A stretch of 64,000 nt of DNA from Haliclona indistincta (taxonomy: Eukaryota; Porifera; Demospongiae; Haplosclerida; Chalinidae), in contig OZ024786.1 in assembly GCA_964017065.1 (NCBI GenBank), positions 1,709,276 through 1,773,275 of the forward strand, read 5' to 3'. Shown in pieces: positions 1 to 45,438 of the stretch. Under the pieces are notes generated by a model, which made no database searches, was not told the origin of the DNA, and worked only from the letters and a program-made list of their open reading frames with translations. Both the position numbers and the translations under genes were made by a program. Numbering within the stretch: the first letter of the stretch is position 1; each line of letters starts with the position of its first letter.

Positions 1-282
1 TTGTTCTCGGGCACCACACCAATGGGGAGACCAGCTGGTCTGATTCATAAAACACTAAGCAAACAGCATCTAACATGTAATGCTGATGGCAGAGCACAAG
101 AATACATGATAATCCGAGAGGTCAAAGATTTTTTAACCCTTTATAGGCCTGGATTTGCGTATACAAGATCAAAACAATGATAAAATATATTAACCCCGTG
201 CATACCATAAACCAGCAATGCACATGTACATTAGATTTTGCACATGTCATGCAAAAGCACAATCAAAATAATGTGCACTCAT

Positions 283-356
283 TCACTAGCTCGCTCACTC
301 ACTCACTCATTCACTCACTCACACACACACTCACTCACTCACTCACTCACTCACGC
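283..356. repeat. (ACTC)n tetranucleotide microsatellite
   Basis: Near-perfect CACT/CTCA tetranucleotide tract with a short CA-dinucleotide interruption. The same tetranucleotide recurs across the window (4.6, 15.1, 25.4, 30.0 and 38.6 kb). The rest of 1-780 is AT-rich with no gene I can support. Confidence 0.9.
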
Positions 357-814
357 ATGGACATTGCAACCACACGCTATGTAATAATTATGACGTAATA
401 TTACTCAAAAATTAATATTTAAATCGTGTTTTCAACGATAATCAATCATACCGAGTGATTACACGGACACAAGCATAAACATTATCGCCTATCGTTGTTT
501 TATTTAACCCTCGACCAACTAATAAAAACACCAGCGTCAGAAAACGAGCTATGTCTGGTGTGACCACAAAAAACACACCTTATCATTATTGAGCAATAAA
601 GGGAGGATAGTATAGTTAAAACAATCGTCAATGTTAGATATCAACATTATACAGTTGACGAGACATAACATACCAATTGCTTATAATTGTATTTTTAGGG
701 CGCAAGCCTTATTGAGAAACATGTCTTTGAACTGAACACCTTTGACCCAAACATGTTTGGAAGAAGAGTTTAGTTAGGCAGACGGCTCAGGGGATTGGAG
801 CCATGCCTCCCAAC

Positions 815-1098
815 CCCTTGCGTCCTAGTGAGTGTGGGTTCAACTCCTCTAGACTGCATACTCAGACTCTATCCCAACTTGAAAAAAAATGACTGGAATC
901 TCTTTAGTGGTTTGTTAATCGCTGGGCTTGTCTATCATAGACTACGACTAATGAGAGTCTTAGACAGAGGCAGGTCTCTGGGACTGACGGCTTTACATCC
1001 CTCTGAAGGATGCAGTGATGAACACCTACTCCTTATTGTAAGCTGGAGAAAAGGCTGAGTATGCACTCTAGAGGAGTTGAACCCACACTCACTAGGGT
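815..1098. repeat. Foldback (MITE-like) element, family A
   Basis: The left end, from the phrase CCTAGTGAGTGTGGGTTCAA onward (about 825-870), returns inverted at about 1055-1098. The two arms frame about 185 bp. Related copies lie at 13,165-13,350 and 40,535-40,680, so this is an interspersed family. The open frame across 795-1058 is a by-product of the repeat. Confidence 0.7.
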
Positions 1099-1383
1099 TG
1101 AGTTGAACAATTCCACTTAAAATGCAGATTTTTATTATTTTATGTTGCTAGGCAATCTGATGTGATCTTTATTGTGGTCAGATCGGCAAACACGACAATT
1201 GGTCCCGCACACGCTGAGATATGATTGGACAAAGCGATCGAGCCACTAGCTCAAATTACCAACCAATCAAAAGATCAAACAAAATGATAATATCATCGCA
1301 AGAGAAATGGATTTTTAACACTCACACTCAGCAAAAGATTTAGCTGTCTTGTACAAAGGTCACTAGCTAAGCAAGGGCATTAC

Positions 1384-1560
1384 TTTTGAGCTCTAAGAGT
1401 CTAGTTGCCTCACGGTGGGAGCTAGGACACCTTAACAAAATCGTGCAATGCAACTCCTGGAACCCAGGCTAGGAGCTCATAGGAGTACTGACTGTGCCTC
1501 CCACTGCAGGTGTGGGCAGTCCCACCTTAACCTCTAGTGGTCAGTGAGACACAGCCAGAG
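1384..1560 (+). repeat. Interspersed repeat, family B
   Basis: This copy carries the tail of a recurring family: a phrase ending in GTGGGCAGTCCCACCT followed by CTCTAGTGGTCAGTGAGACA. More complete copies, with a ~58-bp subunit containing GGTCACTGGTAGAGCCAGG, lie at 3.86, 5.65, 9.1, 19.0, 31.3 and 31.9 kb. No terminal inverted repeats, poly(A) tail or coding capacity are apparent, so the class is unknown; a SINE-like origin is possible. Confidence 0.7.
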
Positions 1561-1785
1561 TGTCAAGAGCAGGCAAACAGGCTCACTCACACACTGACCG
1601 GAAATGTAGTCAGGCTAAAATCTAGTGGAATTCACTGATTACATTCTTAAAATGCCTCTCGCAAAACACTCGCGAAAACAGGAAAAGAAAACCATTCCAC
1701 AGCTAGACACTATAACCAGTACACTAGCATAATGATATTCATACACCCACTGAGGTCGTGAATATCATTAATGATCATGAAGCCT

Positions 1786-1794
1786 CACAGGTAC
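1786..1794. repeat. Left target-site duplication of RecQ element
   Basis: The 9 bp CACAGGTAC directly abut the left terminal inverted repeat and are repeated exactly at 3705-3713, immediately outside the right one. A duplication of 8-10 bp is usual for several cut-and-paste transposon superfamilies, Mutator-like among them. Confidence 0.85.
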
Positions 1795-1880
1795 TAGTCT
1801 CGTCCCCAGACCACGCCTTCTTCCGCTAAGCTCGAAGTAGGGTCTGGTTGCACGAAGGCCAAATCTTGGGTCAATGACGT
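1795..1880 (+). repeat. Left terminal inverted repeat (86 bp)
   Basis: Exact inverted match to 3619-3704. It ends at CAATGACGT, after which the two arms diverge (TTCATTC on the left, AATTGTC on the right arm read inverted). Confidence 0.93.
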
Positions 1881-1986
1881 TTCATTCTCTGAATCTGGGA
1901 ATACCAATCAGATTACAGTATTTTAATAAATTCACATGACTTGCACGCGCGGCCGCGCCTACCTTCACTACTACCTCCCACTAAAC

Positions 1987-3451
1987 ATGGCTTACTCCAA
2001 GAGTGTTATTCTATCGTCCATAGTCAAGAGCGCTGAACAGCTAGGCTACTCATGTTTGTCGCCCGAACAGCAAGAAGTGGTTGTCAATTTTGTGTCTGGG
2101 CGTGATGTGTTTGTCTCTCTCCCGACGGGTGCCGGAAAGTCTCTCTGTTATCTTCTTCTACCTTTCACCTTTAATCTTCTTCGTAACAGTAATTCTAGTA
2201 TAGTTATAGTCGTTTCGCCTTTAAAGAGTTTAATGGAGGATCAAGTAGCCAAGGCATCTGGGCTTGGCCTTAAATGCGTGTACCTCAGCCAAGGGGATAG
2301 ATGCAATGATGAGTTAGTACAGGCTGTGCTTGCTGGTGAATACCAGATCATTTTTCTTAGCCCAGAAGTTCTCTTAACTGAGCTGAGGTGGAGAGAAATG
2401 CTTAGGAAGGAAGTTTATCAGAATAACTTAGTTGGGGTCATAGTAGATGAAGCGCATTGTGTTGAAACATGGTAACTATAATAGATTTTGCACATGTAAT
2501 GTTACACATTACGCATATACTCACAGGGGAGAAAGGTTTTGTGTTGAGTTTGCTAACATAAGTGAAGTTCGTTCCCTTATTCCTAAATCCACCAGGATAA
2601 TGGCTCTGACAGCAACAGCTACGGTAACAATGAGGCGAGTTATATTATCTACCCTTGATATGAATGGCTGCTACTTAGTGATACGAGATCCTAACAAAAT
2701 TAATATCAAGTATAGTGTACTCAAGCAGGGATGCTTTGATGATATAATTCTACCAATAGTCGATGACCTAAGTTCAAATGGTATTAGAACGATCATATTT
2801 TGTAGAACTTATGTGGATACTCTAGAAGTATTTAAGGGTCTTGTATGCTGTCTCGGTAGACGGGATGCCTTATATGCTCCTCCATCAGATTGCATCCCCA
2901 TGAATAAACTTAGAATGTGTGAAAAATATGATGGCTCTACAGCAACTGACAATCAACAACATATTTTTAAGTCATTTACTCAAGTTGATGGTGTAGTGAG
3001 AGTTGTTGTTGCCACCATCGCTTTTGGGATGGGCCTAGATAGCCCAAATGTGCGCAAGATTATTCATTGGGGTGCACCAGACAAGATTGTGATGTATGTT
3101 CAGGAAACAGGAAGAGGAGGAAGAGATGGAAAGCTATGCAATGCTGAATTATATTACAAAAGGCTAACGTGCAGTGGTACAATGAAAGATTATTGTAAGA
3201 ATTCATCTAAATGTAGAAGGGAAGTGCTTATGGCAGTTTTCACCGACAATTCGGAGATTGCCAAGCCATCACCTCTCCATGCGTGTTGTGATATCTGTGC
3301 CAACCAATGTACTTGTGTTGATTGCAAGACAACAGAGAGTATTCCTGAAGAGCTTGTCCCTGAACTTGTCAGTTTTGATGCTGACCATGACACTAGTATT
3401 CTACATGTTCAACACAGGCTTCACAAGCAGCTTCTAAATATGTCCCGATGA
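1987..3451 (+). CDS. RecQ-family ATP-dependent DNA helicase (two exons)
   Basis: Two exons, 1987-2471 and 2527-3451, join across a 55-bp GT-AG intron so that the codon for Trp in DEAHCVETW is completed by the first base of exon 2; the frame continues as GERFCVEFANISEVRSLI. This gives 469 aa (486 aa from the upstream in-frame ATG at 1936). All RecQ helicase hallmarks are visible: Q-motif region, Walker A PTGAGKS, the DEAH box, motif III TATAT, motif V region MGLDSPNVRK and motif VI QETGRGGRDG. They are followed by a Cys-rich zinc-binding segment (YCKNSSKCRR, CCDIC). There is no winged-helix or HRDC extension, so it is a compact helicase core. It lies wholly between the inverted repeats and is probably mobile cargo rather than the host RECQ1, BLM or WRN gene. 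The intact frame suggests recent or continuing function. Confidence 0.88.
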
Positions 3452-3550
3452 AACTTCCAGGCGAAGAAAACTCTTTAGCTGATCGCTCATCACTCTTCTA
3501 CCACTATTAGGAAGCAGAGATTCTCCACAGACATAGCAAGACTCTGCCAT
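3434..3550 (-). other. Short antisense ORF with CxxC motif in RecQ element
   Basis: A 38-codon ATG frame (open upstream to 3616) converges on the helicase stop codon. It contains CYVCGESLLPNSGRR, a possible half zinc knuckle, then a short helical-looking tail. It could be the leftover of a second element gene, such as a zinc-finger exon of a lost transposase, or chance. No homologue is recognised. Confidence 0.2.
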
Positions 3551-3618
3551 ACTCAATATTTCGCGCAGCTTTCCCGCGGAGAAATTAGAATTCACATGTG
3601 ATTGTGCGCGTGACAATT

Positions 3619-3704
3619 ACGTCATTGACCCAAGATTTGGCCTTCGTGCAACCAGACCCTACTTCGAGCTTAGCGGAAGAAGGCGTGGTCTGGGGACGAG
3701 ACTA
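3619..3704 (-). repeat. Right terminal inverted repeat (86 bp)
   Basis: Reverse complement of 1795-1880 without a mismatch that I can find. It is followed directly by the second copy of the 9-bp duplication at 3705-3713. Confidence 0.93.
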
Positions 3705-3863
3705 CACAGGTACGTGCTTTATGTTGAGGCGGGTCAATCATCATGAATAATCAATTAACTCATGTGTGACAAGTAGGCTGAGCATCTGTACTTCAAACGC
3801 ACTATGAATATCATTAACATAGCCTGCTATGGGCATACAGAGAAGTCAGGACAAACAACCCAA

Positions 3864-4100
3864 GTGTCTAGCTGCCTCACAAAGATGCAAAAACTGCCTC
3901 ACAGAGGCTAGGAGGACTTGTGCACTAAGCAGTGTCTAGCAGCCTCACAGAGGGTCACTGGTAGAGCCAGGACACCTGTGCACTAAACAGTGTCTTACAC
4001 ACGGTGCAATGCAAGTCCGCACACAGGAGTACTGACTGTGCCTCCCACAGCAAGTGTGGGCAGTCCCACCTGAACCTCTAGTGGTCAGTGAGACACAGCC
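3864..4100 (+). repeat. Interspersed repeat, family B
   Basis: Two to three diverged ~58-bp subunits (CTCACAGAGGGTCACTGGTA, then a phrase on the pattern GCACTAAGCAGTGTCT) are followed by the GTGGGCAGTCCCACCT tail and CTCTAGTGGTCAGTGAGACA. Full family organisation is visible here. Confidence 0.8.
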
Positions 4101-4619
4101 AGTAGAAACCTCCCACCACCGAAGCGGACGCTCGCACTCACTCGAGCCAGACACCATCAGCCATACCTCACATACCATTTCAATAAATGTTTGCAGTTAT
4201 CAACATTAGATCATCCATTGCACTTCCTACTGGCCGTGCAACACTAGAACACATCTTAATATGGGCATAGTCTAAGGCCTCTTCTAAATCAATTTCGTCT
4301 CAAACCAAAATTAGACTCGAAATCCTTTTATGTGGAGCTTCACTAATAATGCATTGACCTCGGAACTCATTAAAAATCAAAATAGAAAACTGTTGGTTCT
4401 ACTGAGGGGGGCATTTCATGGTCTTCATAGCAACAAGTCAACAAATCAAGGTGACATTTTAATGAAAAGGTGGAGCATTACGTAAAACAGGTTTCAAAAG
4501 GTCGGTTCACTAAAAACCTCAAGGGCTGAAAGATACAATATGTACATGTACATCTAACCACTTAAAGTAAATACATGGTCATGGAGTAAGACTAGGGCTG
4601 TGTGCTCAGGGTTAAAAAT

Positions 4620-4766
4620 TAACGTGAGTGAGTGAGTGTGAGTGAGTGGATGAGAGAGTGAGTGAGTGAGCGAGTGGATGAGTGAGTGAGTGAGTGAGTG
4701 AGTGAGCGAGTGGATGAGAGAGTGAGTGATTGAGTGATTAGATGAGTGAGTGAGTGATTGAGTGTG
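4620..4766. repeat. (GTGA)n microsatellite
   Basis: Complement of the (ACTC)n repeat seen elsewhere. It produces spurious Thr-His-Ser-Leu open frames on the minus strand. No gene is supported between 4.1 and 11.8 kb; that interval is AT-rich DNA with family B repeats and scattered short inverted repeats. Confidence 0.9.
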
Positions 4767-5644
4767 GGTGGTACCTGAGTGGGCAAGCAGAGTCTGAAGC
4801 ATGGGGGACAAGTTCGTCGGTACCCTAACCGTCTCCCTGGATATGGGGGCAACCTGTACGAAGAAAAAAAAAGAGAAAAATTAACTGCAAAAATGCAAAA
4901 AAATATCATATCACACATGAATCAAAGACAGTTCTGGTCTATAGTTAGATCCAAGACTTCTACATGTTTGTCGTCGTTTAAGAGGTCTAAATGTGCAGTT
5001 ACAAAGCATTGTAGAGCGATAAACAAGTTCCTTTGACTACAAAAGTACAGAGTGGTCATTATCAGTGACTTCGCACATGTCTAAGGCTCTCAGTAGTAGA
5101 ATAAGGTCAGTGTGTGCACATGGAGCATTAAACATTTCTTTGATGTACTCTTGACCCAGCCATAATACATTTGTAGTCGTATAACGTCCGACAGGTGTTG
5201 AACTATTCCCGGCTTATTATCCAGTTACCTCGTCGTCAGTACTATAATTAGTAACATAGCCAAGTCATGTGATTAGAGACCAAAGAGCGAGGTGATTAGT
5301 GAGTTTTCAATGGATTCAGCTGAGCTGGCTGGCTGATTACTAATAGAGCCATAGCAATGTGCACAGCTGGAAGGGAAACCAGGTTGTCAAAGGTTTGTCT
5401 TGAAAATCAAATACAAGAGGTAAGCCAGACTCAAAGGCTTGGTCAGCTGGTTGCTAGGCGATAAAATGGTTTATAAATGCTTTCTAATGAGGTCATTGGT
5501 ATCTTGGGACCAGCACAGCACAGATATTGACCCCTGGAGTGAGTGAAAGGGTCTTATGAGGCTTTGAAGTAGCCAGCTAGCAGAGTTGAAGCATAACATC
5601 CTCCCTTGTACACACAGAGTAAGTACTGTATCTAGCTGTTATAC

Positions 5645-5875
5645 TACTGACGGAGCTGAGACACCTGTGCACTTTGACTGCCTCACAGAGGGTCACTGGA
5701 AGAACCAGGACACCTGTGCATCAAGCACTGTCTAGATGCCCCAGGATAAAGCATATTTCTAGGAAAGTGTGCAACTCGTGGAACCCAGGCTAGTAGCTCA
5801 CAGGAGTACTGACTGTGCCTCCCACTGCAGGTGTGGGCAGTCCCACCTGAACGTCTAGTGGTCAGCGAAAGCGCA
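5645..5875 (+). repeat. Interspersed repeat, family B
   Basis: Subunits with GGTCACTGGAAGAACCAGG and the CCCACTGCAGGTGTGGGCAG tail, ending before the CTCTAGTGGTCAG homologue at about 5855-5868. Confidence 0.75.
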
Positions 5876-8136
5876 TTAGTTCAGTGTATCCCAATTAGCC
5901 TCTTGGATGCTACAAGCAGCTAGCTGCATCTTACAGTGCCTCTATCAACAAGATGAGTGACAAAGACATCAACACGCAGGCTGCTATGATCTGTTGAATA
6001 ATCTTAACCTGCTGTTCCATTCTTCCAATATCAACACCAACATTGCCCCAAATAACTATACTAAGGAAATCCACACAGCAAGACCACATCCAAGGATAAG
6101 ATCCACGAGAAACTCTATTCCATTAATCATACACGATACCGATGCACAAGCAAAGCTTTAACATCAAGCATGTCAAGCAGCATCAAGCATTGTTACCGTA
6201 GTTGCAAATATTCGGCATATCAAGACTGCCTTACATTCTACAAAGCTTATGTACTCATAGAGAAGGCCTAGTGTTTGAACAGGCATTCTTCAACAAATTG
6301 CCCATTGTCTGCAATACATGTAGTCAGTCGATACCAACACACGTAGAATGCAGTGTGTAATCATAATTCATATTAGCATTAGTATTCAGACAATGCAAGA
6401 AACTTAATTCTTAAACAAATCGTCCATTGCATGATTCATATGTACAGTGTGTATTAGCCTTATATACTTGGACGCTCTAATACACAACCTACTTACAATA
6501 CATCCACAATACATTGAGCACTGTGCATTAGGGTGAGTATTGCGGCACTGTACACTTACTATGATATTGGTAATACAATGATGTTCGCAAACAATAATCG
6601 AATCACAAACCCACAACCACAAATGCATGTACATGTGTATCGCTACTCCATCACGAGCTGGAGAGCTTGACCTCACTCTCTGACATACAGAGCACTCTTA
6701 CTAAAAGGGCATGACCTCCTTTTAAAAGACCAAGTCACATGACAGTTCGACCTTTGATAAAAAGGGCAATGGAAGACTGTCCAGATACACATGAGGAACA
6801 CTGCTTTTATTGTACATCTCTCTCTCGGAACAAACTTGCTGTAAAACAGCAAATATGGGTCCCACCAGTCTTTTATCAAAATCATGTTTTAAAAAGTGCA
6901 CCTCTTTTAGAAGCACAAATCGAATATCTGGGCCTGACGACCACTGCGAAAAGAGTTTGTCCTTTATTCAGAGACTGAGTGACATATCGGATGTCCTACT
7001 TGAAACCAAAACGAGACAAGGAGGCAGAGAGACGTGCACACAAGAGTGTGGGTGTGTGTGAGTGAGAAAGAAGCTTTAGTAGATTTACTATCAGTGCTGA
7101 AGCAGCAGACAGACAGACTTACTGACTTTACCAATTACAACTCTCTTCCATTGGAGGATACTTTAATCTCATTAACACACATTGGAGACCATTACCAGTC
7201 AACAGTAATCACTTAATGCGAAGACATACAACAGCCTCATCAACACTGTAACTGATAAATTCACTGCACCAGAAATTGCAGTTACAATCATTGTTTTGCT
7301 AATGAGGCAGAGAAGCAAGTCTTAGCCAAGCTGACAAATAGTTGGAGACGAAACGATAACAAGCAAAGGAGCTTTTGAGAGAGACACTCAGAATTGCGGA
7401 GACACAGCACAACTATCAAGACCAGCACAATGTGAATACCTAGGCCTCACAACATACAATGCACAGCTATGCATAAGCTTGCAATTACCCAAATTCGGGT
7501 ATCAGCAAACCTATCATTCCTTCTCTATTATCCATTAATTATTTACCTCGACCAAGAATCCACCATGGAAGTATCAAATATTACTCCAGAACTCACAAGA
7601 AATTGAAATTTGTAAGTTATCTAATGATTTGTAACTCGAGAGAGCTTAAATACCTCAGCTACTAGGAAACAATACGAAACCACACACGATAAACAGACGC
7701 CTCTAGAGAGAGCCACAAAGTTCTGATTAAAAGCAAAAAAACAAGTTCTGAAACTCTATAGCAGACACTCAATCAAAGAAGGAACTACATTGTACTGTAC
7801 TAAGGAATCACGAGTTTCAACAGTGCTGCAACAGTGTCCATTCAAAGGAATTACAGTCTCAAGCGTGTGCACAAATATCAACTTAAGACAATGTCTAAAG
7901 TGAGGTTGATTCAAATGAACAGCTATAGCTAACACAAGTGGTTTCACTGATCTGGGCACCATCGAGACAGTAAAATTCGTCGTGATTAAAAGTGATTTTT
8001 ATAGCTCCTGTTTACATAGTAAGGTCTATCATAGATAGTCAGTGGATTCAGAAAAAGACAGTTGAGCATCAACTCCCACAAGAGATGTTACCACTTCACA
8101 CGTAACAATTAGAAAGTGTAACGGAGCCACTGTTTA

Positions 8137-8354
8137 CAATATCCACCGCCCACCTGGGAGTATATTAAAATGGATCAGTCTCTTGATTTTGAAAACTCTG
8201 CTCTTGTTCTCTTTTGTGGAGAGACAAGTTGAGGGATTTGGCACGACTTGAAGCAAGCAGGTGTTCCAGCTTTGGTTTCGTGATTCCCCTATTTTGTACA
8301 CAGTCGGGTGGCTTGGGAATTAGCGAGAAAAGGATATAGGTGGGCGGTGGAATG
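8137..8354. repeat. Possible MITE with ~17-bp inverted ends
   Basis: TCCACCGCCCACCT at about 8140 returns inverted as AGGTGGGCGGTGGA at about 8340. The ends are short and no clear target duplication was found, so the call is tentative. Confidence 0.35.
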
Positions 8355-9119
8355 CTGACGTTACCATAGCAACGTGGAGAAAATAATGGGAGGGAATTTA
8401 CAGCATGGTTATCCAATTAGAGTCCATCAAAAGTTAATCGAGTTAGACAAGTGCTGCTGGCTCAGTAAAAAAGGATGAGAATTAAGTGTTGGCAAGCATC
8501 TTGTCCGAAGTCATGTTAGAACGGTTTAATTTTTCACTGGAAAGTGCTAACTTGCATAATAGTTGCGTAGCATGCTTGAGTCAAGAAGCACTTTACGTGT
8601 AATGGAGCCAAAAGCTGAAAACACTCTGGTCTTTTGAAAAGAATACTCGAGTGTATCGTACAAGCTTGGTAAGTCAAGTTGAACTAAGCTAAGAAGTATG
8701 AAAAAGTGATCAACGAGTTAGAAACTCACCTGAAATGCTAAAGTATTGTATTAAGTTCTAAGCAACTAGGATGCACTAAAACTAGTCCTTTTGTCTAAAT
8801 CAGGCATTGTGTATAGCTCTTTGTATAATATGGTTTCCATGAAGCTAAAAAGTGTCAGCATCATCATGGGTCCTCCTGTTGAACTTGTCCTTGGTTTACC
8901 AGTGGTTAATGACACTGTTCACCAGAGGAAGAGCTGTAATAATTAAGAGTAGGGACTTTAGGAAGTGGTAGCCATGTTGTTCTCCAGAAATCTTACGTCA
9001 GTTATTGTGAAATTCTTTGTTGTCAAATGACATCAAATTCTCTTATCTATTCTCACTTTGTTCTTCACCCACTCTTCTCCAAAGCTTATCTTAGCTATGC
9101 TGCAATATCCATGGTCACA

Positions 9120-9400
9120 GAGACCAAAGGGTCTTACGAAAGGTCACCTATACACAGAGACAGGACACCTGTACAAGTCTTAAAAGTTGTGCAATGCAAC
9201 TTCTGGAATCCAGGCTTGGAGCTGAAAAGGCTATGCTCCCACTGTAGGAGTGGGCAGTCCCACCTTAACCTCTAGTGGTCAGTGAGACACAGCCAGTCTC
9301 CCCAACACAAAACTAGCTCACAGGAGAACCAACTGTGCCTCCCACAGCAAGAGTGGGCAGTCCTAGCTAAACCTTGAGTGGTCAGTGAGACACAGCCAGC
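9120..9400 (+). repeat. Interspersed repeat, family B (two tails)
   Basis: Two successive copies of the GTGGGCAGTCC...GTCAGTGAGACACAGCCAG tail occur at about 9249-9296 and 9352-9398, with one diverged head. This suggests internal duplication of the family B unit. Confidence 0.75.
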
Positions 9401-11497
9401 ATAACCAGACAGCAAGGTTTCATCTTTGTAAACAAAGTCAGACAGAGGATCTTTCAAGTACTGGAGTTTCACAGACAGCCAGTACATCCAATCAACACTC
9501 ACCAGTTGATTCAACCTCCTCTACAAGCCCACATAAAACGAGAGCAGGTAAGCAACAGGAAGGGAAGCCATTGCTCTCATCAAGGCAGAAAGAGGTAAGC
9601 ACAGTATCAAGTTACCAGTCTCACACTAACTCTTGTCAGAGAACATACTATCCCATTTAGTGTTTATATTCCAAGTGGTTTTAGTGAAGCATTTTTCAAA
9701 TATTTGTTGGAGATTATTGCCTCTAGAATCAGCCAAAAAATGTCATTAATGCTGGCATCCATATGGAACTATTTGTGTACATGCATCTCTCAGATGGTTT
9801 ACTGCCACCAGATCCGATTGGTCGGATGCAGTTTCTGTGGTAACACAGCAGAGGACTCCTATGCAACCGAGCAAAGGCAAGCTTCCTTCTGACTTTCCTT
9901 TGAGAAGTCTGCTTTCTGCTTGGCTGGGCAGCCAAACCAGATAGGTGAGCTAATAGTATTATAGACCTGTAGAGCAGTAGGAAGTGAAGAGAGCAACCTG
10001 TTGAGCGAGCACGATCGAAGGAGAAGCAAGGATGAAAAATGTGATCGAGCAAGATAGAGAAAAAGAACACTACGACTGGTCATGAGCACATGTACGAGAG
10101 TTATTAATAGAAAATGGAAATGCACAAGTAAGAAAAGATAGAGAAAGGTTAGAGAGTTGAAGATTAGGTGGACCATTGGAAAGCAAGCAGGCTAATTAGG
10201 AAAGACGTAGTTTAATGCTTTGATTGAAAGTTGAGGAAAAACGTTGAAAGACGATACAATAGCTGTGTAAACTAAAGATGAAGTAGAGTCCAAAGAGCTA
10301 CTCGAGCGGCGCTTATACCAGACAATACGAGTTCAACTTTGTCGGCTTTATCAAAGCGGTCGTTACCAGAAGGTCGATTCTGTCAGTTGACCGAACGACA
10401 ACAAGACTGGCTATTCATGCGGACATGCTCACCTGCAACGCATCATTCAACGATGACCAAACACATATGACGCAAGACAGACAGACAGACAGAGTGAGTG
10501 AAGAGACTACTTACTAATTTGTTTATCATATGCAACCTACCAAACAACAACTTATCAAATTGAGCATTTGTTTACGGACCAAATCAAAAACAACACGCAG
10601 CGAAACAAAATCAATTTTGCCTCTAAACGAAATCACGCTTTCGTAAAAATATGCGACTAATTGTGAATCTTTAAAATGAATCTTCCCTGGACGCAAACTT
10701 TCACTACAGCGAGAATAATCAAGCGTGTGACTAGCCCAAAGACAACAGAATTCCAAGCACAAACAAAATTGCTTTACACAACATTACCAGCAGAAAGAAC
10801 AACAATAACAACGTTGGTACAATTATACATTTGAAACAGCCTACAGCTACAGCTCCCTCTCTCAAATAGAACATTTTCACTCACCTTTGACGAAGAACGT
10901 GTGGTAGTCTTGCTGTTGTTGTCCTCGACAGAGTTACCAGGCATACCACGAGTAGTAGTAAAGTACAACAAACACTACGAGCCCTCTGAACACGACAAGA
11001 TGTCCTTGTAAAAATTCGGTTGATTGCAGGCTAGCTGGATTGGGCGGTCACTTGTAAAACAAGACAGGAAAAGTCTGATGTTCCCGGTAATGTCGAATTT
11101 GTGAGCAAGACGTCTTCAACGAGTTGGTGGCGACCTTTCTGGGTCCGGAATACACAGCCCCGGCGTGTTGTAGAAGATTCGAGTCGAGTAGCACGCGGTA
11201 GTGGCGCGGTAGAGCGAGTGGTCGTGAGCGAAGAGGCTTCCTTGTGCGTTCTGGGTCTTCCGCGGTAGCCCAATGGCGACAGAGTGGCTGACCGAGATCA
11301 GGCTGGACTAGAGGTTTCTGCAGTTGTGGGCAAGGAGCGGGCTAATTAAACCCGCAGACATCATTAACTATGGACAATATTCATAGTGCACATCAAAGAA
11401 GTTAAGTGTTCTGCGGTCGAGTGACGACATTTTATTGCACGTGACCTGTTTCTGGAATTCTTCATTTTTTATTCTCTGAAGCGAAAAGCGTAACGTT

Positions 11498-11605
11498 CTT
11501 CACCTTTATGCACTAATGTGTTCTGTCATGGTTCAGTCTCTGTAGTCATGCACTGTAAGTCTTTGTTCACAAGATGGAGGATGATCAGAGACTGAACAGT
11601 CAACA
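11498..11605. repeat. Degenerate foldback element, family C
   Basis: A diverged copy of the ~115-130 bp foldback family: TTCACCTTTATGCACTAATG on the left, GATGATCAGAGACTGAACA towards the right. The right arm is largely eroded. Confidence 0.6.
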
Positions 11606-11879
11606 CTGTTTTACACATTATAGTGCAGACCGGACCCTTTGCTTCAGCCTTGCATTGCACAATTGTTGCAAGAAGATAGAAAATCTAGCAAAGAATTAGT
11701 ATTTCAGTAGTCATGTAAAAGCATACACATGTATAAAGACAAGACATTTTTTATCTCGATTTTTATGTTTGTGACTCAAGCTCCACCTATATGACGTCAT
11801 AATAATCCACGTGACCTTGTCAACAACAGCATAGCAGCACGATCGAGCTGTAGGAGCCCAGGCTCACTCACTGGACGCC

Positions 11880-45438
<33,559 letters not shown>

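Larger units (their letters stand above)
1795..3704 (+). mobile_element. TIR-flanked transposon carrying a RecQ-like helicase
   Basis: This 1,910-bp unit is bounded by 86-bp inverted repeats (1795-1880 and 3619-3704) that I read as identical, beginning TAGTCTCGTCCCC, and is flanked by the 9-bp direct repeat CACAGGTAC. Perfect ends and a perfect duplication indicate a recent insertion. The only sizeable gene inside is a RecQ-type helicase, with a short antisense ORF near the right end. I see no DDE transposase. It is either a non-autonomous element that carries the helicase as cargo, or a family in which the helicase takes part in transposition. Superfamily is unassigned; 9-bp duplications are compatible with Mutator-like elements. 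Confidence 0.85.

Noticed and set aside
1936..1986. Upstream ATG of the RecQ gene
   Set aside because: In frame and usable, but the 17 extra residues are not RecQ-like; MAYSKSV at 1987 precedes the conserved region. Left open as an alternative start.
6739..7216. Overlapping plus-strand frames of 60-83 codons at 6.7-7.2 kb
   Set aside because: No known domain, no consistent splice linkage and weak inverted similarity between about 6,700 and 6,910 suggesting a degraded mobile element. Not supported as a gene.
9385..9660. Ser/Thr-rich 91-codon frame with two good donor sequences (GCAGGTAAGC, GAGGTAAGC)
   Set aside because: It could be an exon, but it begins in a family B repeat tail and I find no partner exon or recognisable domain.
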